From: Sphingomonas crocodyli
GTDB lineage: Bacteria > Pseudomonadota > Alphaproteobacteria > Sphingomonadales > Sphingomonadaceae
Direction of reading: 5' to 3'
Length of the DNA: 64,000 nucleotides
Assembly (NCBI RefSeq): GCF_004005865.1
Contig: NZ_SACN01000001.1
Span: 2,914,001 to 2,978,000, forward strand
The position numbers were made by a program, and so were the translations under genes. The first letter of the stretch is position 1. The number at the start of each line of letters is the position of its first letter. Under the pieces are notes generated by a model. The model was not told the origin of the DNA and did not search any database. It saw only the letters and a program-made list of their open reading frames with translations. This document shows, one piece after another, positions 44,251 through 50,901 of the stretch.

Positions 44251-45882
44251 ATGAAGAAACTTGGGTTGCTCTCCGCTCTGCTCGCCAGCCCCGCATTCGC
44301 CGCGACGCCCGCCACCGTCCCGCCGCCCACCCCCAAGCTGATCGTCGCGATCTCGGTCGATCAGTTTTCGGCCGATCTTTTCGCCGAATATCGCCAATAT
44401 TATACCGGCGGCCTGAAGACGCTGACGCAGGGCGCGGTCTTCCCCTCGGGCTATCAGAGCCATGCCGCGACCGAGACCTGCCCCGGCCATTCGACGATCC
44501 TGACCGGCGCGCACCCGGCCAAGACCGGCATCATCGCGAACGACTGGATGGACCTGAGCGTCGCGCGGCCCGACAAGACGATCTATTGTTCGGAGGACGA
44601 GACCGTCCCCGGCTCCAGCTCGGAACATTATACCGTTTCGCCCAAGCATCTGCTGATGCCGACGCTGGGCGATCGCATGAAGGCGTTCAATCCCGCCTCG
44701 CGCGTCGTATCGGTCGCGGGCAAGGATCGCGCCGCGCTGATGATGGGCGGGCACGTTGCCGATCAGATGTGGTGGTGGGACCGCGATCATTTCGTCAGCT
44801 TCGTCGGCAAGGCGGAGACCCCGACGGTGAAGGCGTTCAACGCGCGGATCGCGGCGCAACTGGCGAAGGCCGGCAAGCCTTACACGCTGCCCGCCATCTG
44901 CCAGACGCGCGTGTCGGCGGTGCCGGTGTCGGCGAACCGCTCGGTCGGCGTGCCGATCCCCGCGCGCAAGGCGGGCGACAAGGCCGCGTGGCGCGTTTCG
45001 CCCGAATATGATCAGTCGACGATCGACCTCGCCTCCGCTCTGGTCGACGAGATGAAGCTGGGCCGTGGCGAGGCGCCCGACGTGATCTCGATCGGCCTTT
45101 CGGCGACCGACGCGGTTGGCCACACCTTCGGCACCGAAGGCCCCGAAAGCTGCGGGCAGGTAATGCATGTCGACGCGCTGCTCGGCACCTTCTTCACCAA
45201 GCTGAACGCCGCAAAGATCCCCTATGTCGTAGTGCTGACCGCCGATCATGGCGGGCATGACCTGCCCGAACGCAACCAGATCCACGGCCTGCCGTCGGAC
45301 ACGCGCGTCGATCCGGACAAGTCGCCCAAGGTCGTCGATACGGCGATCACCCAGGCGCTCAAGCTCGACGGCGTGACCGTCTATGGCGGCGGCAGCTTCG
45401 GCGATTTCTACATCTCCAAGGGCCTGTCCGACGCGAACCGCAAGCGCGCGATCGAAGCGACCAAGACCCGACTGTCGGCCGATCCGCAGGTCGGCGCGGT
45501 GTTCACGGCGGAGGATTTCGTGGGCTACAAGCCGACGACGATGCCCGTGACCGAATGGACCCTGCTCGATCGCGCGGCCGCGAGCTATCATCCCGGCCGG
45601 TCGGGCGACCTGATCGTGCTGCTCAAGCCGAACGTGGTGCCGATCCCCGATCCTTCGCGCGGTTCGGTCGCGACGCACGGCAGCCCGTGGGACTATGATC
45701 GCCGCGTGCCGATCCTGTTCTGGTGGCCGAACGCGCATGGGTTCGAACAGCCCAACCCGGTCGAAACGGTCGACATCCTGCCGACCCTCGCCGCGCTGAT
45801 CGGCTTGCCGATCACAACCCCGGAAATCGACGGCCGCTGCCTCGACCTCGACGCGAGTGCGGCGGACAGCTGCAAGCGGTAA
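44251..45882 (+). CDS. PhoK-like alkaline phosphatase (PafA/PhoK family)
   Basis: 543 residues with a signal peptide ending ASPAFAA. Candidate catalytic residues are Thr76 in ATETCPGHST, Asn97 in IIANDWMD and Lys158/Arg160 in VAGKDRAALM. These sit exactly 13 positions before Thr89, Asn110, Lys171 and Arg173 described for Sphingomonas PhoK, so spacing is fully conserved. DAVGHTFG and TADHGGHD give the zinc ligands. It is an exported, calcium/zinc phosphomonoesterase of the alkaline phosphatase superfamily with a Thr nucleophile. The nearby PiT operon at 46278-49413 would import the phosphate it releases. Confidence 0.9.
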   Translation: MKKLGLLSALLASPAFAATPATVPPPTPKLIVAISVDQFSADLFAEYRQYYTGGLKTLTQGAVFPSGYQSHAATETCPGHSTILTGAHPAKTGIIANDWMDLSVARPDKTIYCSEDETVPGSSSEHYTVSPKHLLMPTLGDRMKAFNPASRVVSVAGKDRAALMMGGHVADQMWWWDRDHFVSFVGKAETPTVKAFNARIAAQLAKAGKPYTLPAICQTRVSAVPVSANRSVGVPIPARKAGDKAAWRVSPEYDQSTIDLASALVDEMKLGRGEAPDVISIGLSATDAVGHTFGTEGPESCGQVMHVDALLGTFFTKLNAAKIPYVVVLTADHGGHDLPERNQIHGLPSDTRVDPDKSPKVVDTAITQALKLDGVTVYGGGSFGDFYISKGLSDANRKRAIEATKTRLSADPQVGAVFTAEDFVGYKPTTMPVTEWTLLDRAAASYHPGRSGDLIVLLKPNVVPIPDPSRGSVATHGSPWDYDRRVPILFWWPNAHGFEQPNPVETVDILPTLAALIGLPITTPEIDGRCLDLDASAADSCKR

Positions 45883-45890
45883 CGCCCAGA

Positions 45891-46016
45891 TCCTCCCCCG
45901 GAGGGGGAGGTGGCAGTCCGTAGGACTGACGGAGGGGTATTGGCCGGCAGCAATGCGCCAAGCCTCGAGTACCCCTCCACCGGCTGCGCCGGTCCCCCTC
46001 CCCCTCCGGGGGAGGA
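45891..46016. repeat. long palindromic repeat, CCTCCCCC family (variant centre)
   Basis: About 126 bp with the same outer hairpins (TCCTCCCCCGGAGGGGGAGG at the left, CCCCCTCCGGGGGAGGA at the right). The inner arms read GACGGAGGGGTA and TACCCCTCCACCGG, a different version from that at 27507 and 53772. It sits between the convergent phosphatase and the 81-residue gene. Confidence 0.85.
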
Positions 46017-46021
46017 TTTAG

Positions 46022-46267
46022 TTACGCCGCTACCTCGACATAAATCCGGCCCGCGCCGTGGCTGTCGGCCCACGCGAGGCCCGCAGTCAGTGCCTCGTCG
46101 AAGCTGGGATACCATTCGGGGCCGATCAGGAAGACCTGCGCCTTCGTGGGGCCGTGGATCTTTTCGATCTGGCCGCTGAAGCCGAACTGGCCATCCTCCT
46201 CGACGATCGCGACATAGTCCGAACTTTCGGGGGGCTGCGCGCCGCGATCCAGCTTCACGATCTCCAC
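46022..46267 (-). CDS. small hypothetical protein (81 residues)
   Basis: GTG start at 46267 with GGAGGACGG directly upstream. The sequence has alternating short strands and one helix (DYVAIVEEDGQFGFSGQIE; FDEALTAGLAWADSHGAGRIYVEVA), without signal peptide, membrane helix or recognisable motif. It is the last gene of the phosphate-associated minus-strand run, 10 bp after the beta-helix gene, so probably co-transcribed. Function unknown. Confidence 0.65.
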   Translation of the reverse strand: MEIVKLDRGAQPPESSDYVAIVEEDGQFGFSGQIEKIHGPTKAQVFLIGPEWYPSFDEALTAGLAWADSHGAGRIYVEVAA

Positions 46268-46277
46268 GGCCGTCCTC

Positions 46278-47273
46278 CTACCCCAAAATCCTGTCGCGCA
46301 CCGCCGCCAGAACGCGACGTATATCGCGTTTCAGGCTTGGCGGTTCGGCGCCCTCCGCGCCACGATATTCGGTGATGCGCGGGCTGACCACATTGCGTTC
46401 GATCCGCATCGGCGATTTGGTCCAGTCCGACACCAGGGCGGCGGGCCAGGTGATGCCCGGCGCCTGATGCGCGCGATTACCGACGACGGCGAGGCCCGCC
46501 GAAGGATTGTCGCGCGATTCCGCGCCGACCGCGACGAACGCCGAATGGTTTTCCTTGTCGTGGCCCTGCACGAAGATGTTGCGCTGGATCGTGCCGGTCG
46601 CACCCGCCGGCAAATCGATCATGTAATTGGTGGTGTGGCCGCGCGTGTCATCGAAGCTGCTGTCGCTGATCGCGATGCGGGCCGCGCGGCTTTTCACATA
46701 ATGGCCGCCGCGCCCGCGTTCGAAGCGGCTGCGCGTCACCGTCACACTTTTATAGTGCCCGATATAAATTGAATGCGCGCAGGCGAGATCGCGATCGCAG
46801 CGGCCGAGGCCCGCAAAGGTCGATCGATCGATGCGGATATCGGCCTGAGGATCGCTGTTGCCGAGGATGCCTTGTTCGGAATCGCGGAAGATGCTGTTGC
46901 TGACGCTGAGCGGCCCCTTTTCTGCCCTGATCCCCGCCGCATTGCCGTCGCTGACGCCCAGCCGGCGGAAGACCAGCCCTTCGACCACCGCGCCGCGCCC
47001 GCGCAGGACGAGGGTCGCCTTGTCCTCGCACGTTGCGCCTTCGAAGATCGTCTTACCGGGAACGGCGCCGCGATAGGTGATGCGGCCCGCGCTCTGCACC
47101 GCGCAGTCGCGGTGGACGCCGGGCGCGATCAGGATCGTCGCGTCGCCATCGCCTGCCGCGTCGACAGCGGCCTGCAGCCGATCGAAGCCCTGCCCGGCCG
47201 GCAGCAAAGTATAAGTCGCGGCGCCCACGGGGGACGCCGCCACCAACAGGGACAGGACGAACGAACGGATCAT
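46278..47273 (-). CDS. exported right-handed parallel beta-helix protein
   Basis: 331 residues from ATG 47273 (AGAGGCTCG upstream); the longer frame to 47327 runs into the PiT gene. Signal peptide SFVLSLLVAASPVGA. From about residue 45 the protein shows repeated short strands with turn residues (VVEGLVFRRLGVSDGNAAGIRAEK, LSVSNSIFRDSEQGILGNS, IRIDRSTFAGLG, AIQRNIFVQ-like), as in pectate-lyase-type beta-helices. It may bind or cleave a polysaccharide, but no catalytic residues can be assigned. Its position behind the PiT gene is odd for such a protein. Confidence 0.72.
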   Translation of the reverse strand: MIRSFVLSLLVAASPVGAATYTLLPAGQGFDRLQAAVDAAGDGDATILIAPGVHRDCAVQSAGRITYRGAVPGKTIFEGATCEDKATLVLRGRGAVVEGLVFRRLGVSDGNAAGIRAEKGPLSVSNSIFRDSEQGILGNSDPQADIRIDRSTFAGLGRCDRDLACAHSIYIGHYKSVTVTRSRFERGRGGHYVKSRAARIAISDSSFDDTRGHTTNYMIDLPAGATGTIQRNIFVQGHDKENHSAFVAVGAESRDNPSAGLAVVGNRAHQAPGITWPAALVSDWTKSPMRIERNVVSPRITEYRGAEGAEPPSLKRDIRRVLAAVRDRILG

Positions 47274-47307
47274 CGAGCCTCTATGCGAAGACCCGGCCAA
47301 CGATCGA

Positions 47308-48306
47308 TCAGAAGACGAGTTTCGCAAGCCCGTAAAATGCCGCGGCGATCAGGCCGGCGGCCGGCAGCGTCACCACCCACGCGACGACGATGCTGCTCGC
47401 CACGTTCCAGCGCACCGCCGACAGGCGCCGCGCCGCGCCCACGCCAACGATCGCGCCGGTGATCGTGTGCGTGGTAGATACCGGGACGCCCAGCCAGGTG
47501 AAGCCGAACAAAGTGATCGCGCCGCCCGTTTCCGCGCAGAAGCCTTGCGCCGGGGTGAGGCGGGTGATCTTCGACCCCATCGTGTGGACGATCTTCCATC
47601 CGCCCGCGAGCGTGCCGAGGCCCATCGCCGCCTGACACGAGATCACGACCCAGAAGGGAACGTCGAAATCGCCGCTGAGCAGGCCCTGCGAATAGAGCAG
47701 CACGGTGATGATCCCCATCGTCTTCTGCGCATCATTGCCGCCGTGGCCGAGCGAGTAGAGCGAGGCGGAGACGAGCTGAAGCTTGCGGAACCTTTTGTCG
47801 ACCGCGAGCGGGGTCATGCCCAAAGTCGTCCAGGCGAGCATCAGGACGAGCATCAGCGCGAGGCCCAAACCCAGAGCGGGCGAGATCACGATCGCCGACA
47901 CCGTCTTGAGCACGCCGCTCCACACCACTGCTGCCGAGCCCGCCTTGGCGACGCCCGCGCCCAGCAGGCCACCGATCAGCGCGTGGCTGGACGAGGACGG
48001 AATGCCCAGCACCCAGGTGATGACGTTCCAGATGATCGCGCCCATCAGCGCGCCGAAGATCACATAAGCATCGACGATATCAGCGACGACGATCCCCTTC
48101 CCCACCGTCTGCGCGACGTGGAGGCCGAAGAACATGAAGGCGATGAAGTTGAAGAAGGCCGCCCAGAGCACCGCATATTGCGGGCGCAGGACGCGCGTCG
48201 ACACGATCGTGGCGATCGAATTGGCCGCGTCGTGCAGGCCGTTCAGGAAATCGAACAGCAACGCGATCGCGATCAGCGCATAAAGCGCGGTCAGGGAAAT
48301 CATCAT
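47308..48306 (-). CDS. pit: PiT-family inorganic phosphate transporter
   Basis: 332 residues, ten hydrophobic helices. The duplicated PiT signature is clear: FLNGLHDAANSIATIV in the N-half and YSLGHGGNDAQKTMGII in the C-half (G-G/A-N-D), with VLGIPSSSSHALIGGLLGAG and WLGVPVSTTHTITGAIVG as the second repeated motif. It imports metal-phosphate complexes by proton symport. It follows the NUDIX-DUF47 gene by 12 bp; DUF47 (PhoU-like) proteins are the standard partners of PiT transporters. Confidence 0.93.
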   Translation of the reverse strand: MMISLTALYALIAIALLFDFLNGLHDAANSIATIVSTRVLRPQYAVLWAAFFNFIAFMFFGLHVAQTVGKGIVVADIVDAYVIFGALMGAIIWNVITWVLGIPSSSSHALIGGLLGAGVAKAGSAAVVWSGVLKTVSAIVISPALGLGLALMLVLMLAWTTLGMTPLAVDKRFRKLQLVSASLYSLGHGGNDAQKTMGIITVLLYSQGLLSGDFDVPFWVVISCQAAMGLGTLAGGWKIVHTMGSKITRLTPAQGFCAETGGAITLFGFTWLGVPVSTTHTITGAIVGVGAARRLSAVRWNVASSIVVAWVVTLPAAGLIAAAFYGLAKLVF

Positions 48307-48318
48307 GTCCCTGACCCC

Positions 48319-49413
48319 TTATGCGTGATCGATGACGAGACCCTGGATCTCGTTGGCGACATCTTCGAATCGATCGACGATGCGTTCCAGATGGCTGTAG
48401 ATTTCGCGGCCGACGACGAAGCCCAACGCATCGCTGCCTTCGCTGGCCTTGAACAGCGCCTTGATGCCGTCGTCGTGGATCTCGTCGGCATGGCCTTCGA
48501 GCTGGATCAGCCGTTCGGTCAGCGAATGGAGCCGCGCCGAATTGGGGCCGAGCGAGCGGAGCAGCGGGATCGCCTCCGCCGTGACGCGCGCGGCCTCCAC
48601 GATGATGCCGCTCATGTCGCGCATCTGCGTTTCGAAGCTGGTGACTTCGTACAGCTCGATCGCCTTGGCGGTCTTGTTCATCTGATCGATCGCGTCGTCC
48701 ATCACGCCGATCAGCCCGGTGATTGCGCTGCGATCGAACGGGGTGACGAAGATGCGGCGCACGTCCTGCAGAACGTCGCGCGTGATATCGTCGGCATCAT
48801 GCTCACGATCCACGATCGTCTTGATGTGCGCCGGAATGTCCTTGCCCTGCAGTAGCAGCGCGAGCGCCTCGGCCCCCGCCACCAGCAGAGCCGAATGTGA
48901 TTCAAACTGTTCGAAAAAACGCCCCTGGGAAGGCATCAACGCCTGGAACCAGCGCAGCATCGGGATCACCTCGCTCAAACGTGACCGCACGACCGGCACC
49001 ATCCGCTGTGCGACACCCGGCGTGGGCGGCGGTATCCGGAAGGTAGCGATCAGCGTCTTGAGTTCCGGCTCGTCCACTGCGGACGCGCCTTCGTCAAGCG
49101 AGAACCACCGTATTTGTCTTTCGTTACGTTCCGGCCAATCGTTCGCCTGGAACAGAAATTTGAGCGGGAAAACGTCGACGGTCGCCTGTTTCACCGATCC
49201 GTTGCGCCGCCTTTTTCCATAGGCAAAGCTTCCCAACGCCGTGGGACAAGGGATTCCCCGGACGCCCGCCTCTTCATAGGCTTCCTGCGCCGCCGCCTCA
49301 TGAGGGGCAAAGCCGCGCATTCTGTTGCCCTTGGGAACGATCCACCGACGTGTCTCACGCGACGTGATCAGCAACACCTCCGCCCGTCCATCAGTCCCGA
49401 TTCGGTAGGGCAA
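48319..49413 (-). CDS. NUDIX hydrolase - DUF47 (PhoU-like) in-frame fusion
   Basis: 364 residues in a single uninterrupted frame. Residues 1-125 are a NUDIX domain (LLITSRETRRWIVPKGN, then HEAAAQEAYEEAGVRG); the box is partly degenerate (Gln for the usual Arg before Glu), but EEAG remains, as in DIPP-like members. Residues 152-364 are a complete DUF47/PhoU-like helical protein (MLRWFQALMPSQGRFFEQFE, DREHDADDITRDVL, QLEGHADEIHDDGIKALF). Met152 has a near-perfect ribosome-binding site upstream, so the DUF47 part may also be made alone. The first start is unclear: TTG 49413 has no ribosome-binding site, while GAAGGGA lies 6 bp before an in-frame ATA at 49431. Probably regulates the PiT transporter downstream. 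Confidence 0.82.
   Translation of the reverse strand: MPYRIGTDGRAEVLLITSRETRRWIVPKGNRMRGFAPHEAAAQEAYEEAGVRGIPCPTALGSFAYGKRRRNGSVKQATVDVFPLKFLFQANDWPERNERQIRWFSLDEGASAVDEPELKTLIATFRIPPPTPGVAQRMVPVVRSRLSEVIPMLRWFQALMPSQGRFFEQFESHSALLVAGAEALALLLQGKDIPAHIKTIVDREHDADDITRDVLQDVRRIFVTPFDRSAITGLIGVMDDAIDQMNKTAKAIELYEVTSFETQMRDMSGIIVEAARVTAEAIPLLRSLGPNSARLHSLTERLIQLEGHADEIHDDGIKALFKASEGSDALGFVVGREIYSHLERIVDRFEDVANEIQGLVIDHA
48961..48972 (-). promoter_or_regulatory. strong internal ribosome-binding site before the DUF47 domain
   Basis: On the minus strand the bases GAGGTGATC (48972-48964) match the 16S anti-Shine-Dalgarno end over nine positions and lie 8 bp before ATG 48960, which encodes Met152 of the fusion. 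The bases also encode Ser-Glu-Val-Ile of the linker. This would permit independent synthesis of a 213-residue DUF47 protein. Confidence 0.75.
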
Positions 49414-49504
49414 GGCGGCGATCTGGCGTATGGTGATTCCCTTCTGGCGGCTCAGCCCCTAGGCGATTCGCCGCCCCGTGTCTGTAATAAAAATGTCATA
49501 ATCA

Positions 49505-50176
49505 TTACCCAGCCCGCCGCGCGATCGCATCGAGCGACAAGGCGCGCACCGTCGGCCAGGTATGATCCGCGCCGCCATCCTGCATCGCCAGCCACGCGGC
49601 GCTCAGAACGCCCAGCCCAAGCGTGCCCGCAAGCCCGCCGATCTTGTGGCCGATCCGGGCCTTGTCTCCACCCTGATCGACCAGTTCCACCGCCTCGGCC
49701 AGCGAGACGTAGAAGCGATCGAACATCGTTGCCGCCTGCTGCGCACCCAGCAGCGCCTCGAGCGTCTGGCGGGTCCGCTTGGGCGCCTTTCCGTCGTGCA
49801 GCCACTGGCGCAGGGTGGCGGCGGATTCGACGATGCCGAAGGGCTTGGCGAGCACGCCGTCCATGCCCGCCGCCACGAAACGATCGGCGTCACGCGATTT
49901 GCCGAGCGTCGTGAAGGCGATGATCGGCACCTCGATCGCCCATCCGCCGCGCGACCGGATCGCCGCCGTCGCCTTGTATCCGTCGATCCCCGGCATCTCC
50001 ACATCCATCAGGATCAGCGCATATTGTTTCGTATCCAGCCACGCGGGCAGATCGGCGGCATTCGCCACATGATCGAGACGATGGCCCATCGACGCCGCAA
50101 GCGCCGACATGATCTGCGCATAGGCGGGTTCATCGTCCACAAGGAGTATTACGGAGTTTTCCTCGGACGTTGGCAT
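49505..50176 (-). CDS. response regulator with C-terminal Hpt-like domain
   Basis: 223 residues, ribosome-binding site AGGAAGG. Receiver domain 1-125 with LLVDDE, phosphoacceptor Asp58 in LILMDVEMPG, Thr89 and Lys111 in LAKPFG. The C-terminal part (about 135-223) is helical with IGHKIGGLAGTLG, matching the Hpt pattern HxxxGxAxxLG with His177. A receiver-Hpt protein can shuttle phosphate between the hybrid kinase and another regulator. It is divergent from the LuxR-type regulator and kinase genes of the same cluster, 92 bp apart. Confidence 0.85.
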   Translation of the reverse strand: MPTSEENSVILLVDDEPAYAQIMSALAASMGHRLDHVANAADLPAWLDTKQYALILMDVEMPGIDGYKATAAIRSRGGWAIEVPIIAFTTLGKSRDADRFVAAGMDGVLAKPFGIVESAATLRQWLHDGKAPKRTRQTLEALLGAQQAATMFDRFYVSLAEAVELVDQGGDKARIGHKIGGLAGTLGLGVLSAAWLAMQDGGADHTWPTVRALSLDAIARRAG

Positions 50177-50268
50177 GGGCCAGAACCTTCCTGTTAGTAT
50201 ATCCTACGCCCCGGAGAGGCGTTTCCGTTACGGAGTTCCCCGGTGCGGAATCAAGCGGCGAGTATAAC

Positions 50269-50901
50269 GTGACACTTGGACGCATTTTGATCGCCGACGA
50301 TCACCCGTTGATCAACGAAGGAATTCAGATCGCGCTCCGTGTGCATCATCCGGGCTATGTCGTCGACGTGGCCGGATCGATCGCCGATGCGGAGGTGATG
50401 ATCCAGCAGCATAATGACTATCGTCTGCTCCTGCTGGATTACGAACTGCCTGACAGCAATGGTTTCAACGGCTTTTTCAAACTGCAGCACTTGCTGGGCC
50501 GCGTGCCGATCGCCATCATTTCGGCGCATGACAGCAAGCAGATCCTGTCGGCGGCGCGCGCGGTGGGCGCATCGGGCTTCATATCGAAGCGGCAGCCGCT
50601 GGACGTCATCGTCGCCGCGATCGGCACCGTGCTGCGCGGGGGAAGCTCCTTCCCGCCTATCGATGCGAGCGCGGACGACGCCGAACAGCTTCGCAAGCGG
50701 ATCGAAAGCCTCTCCAACGCGCAGCGGCGCGTGCTGATGGCGCTGGCGCATGGCGACCTGAACAAGCAGATTGCGGCCGAACTGGGCGTGACCGAGGCGA
50801 CGATCAAGGCGCACCTTTCGGCCATCTTCCGCAAGCTGGGCGTCACCAACCGGACCCAGGCGATCCTGATGGTCCGCCCCCTTACAGGTGCCATGCCGTG
50901 A
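50269..50901 (+). CDS. LuxR/NarL-type response regulator
   Basis: 210 residues from GTG 50269; upstream residues in the open frame (from 50170) do not fit a receiver domain. Receiver domain with ILIADDHPLINEG, phosphoacceptor Asp57 in LLLLDYELPDSNG, and Lys in FISKRQP. C-terminal LuxR helix-turn-helix: LSNAQRRVLMALAHGDLNKQIAAELGVTEATIKAHLSAIFRKLG. It overlaps the hybrid kinase gene by 4 bp, so they form a cognate pair. Target genes unknown. Confidence 0.92.
   Translation: MTLGRILIADDHPLINEGIQIALRVHHPGYVVDVAGSIADAEVMIQQHNDYRLLLLDYELPDSNGFNGFFKLQHLLGRVPIAIISAHDSKQILSAARAVGASGFISKRQPLDVIVAAIGTVLRGGSSFPPIDASADDAEQLRKRIESLSNAQRRVLMALAHGDLNKQIAAELGVTEATIKAHLSAIFRKLGVTNRTQAILMVRPLTGAMP

Noticed and set aside
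42529..45738. 1069-codon open frame antisense to the amidohydrolase and phosphatase genes
   Set aside because: It is a GC-driven shadow: Arg/Asp/His/Gln-rich composition without domains, while both plus-strand genes have signal peptides and catalytic motifs.
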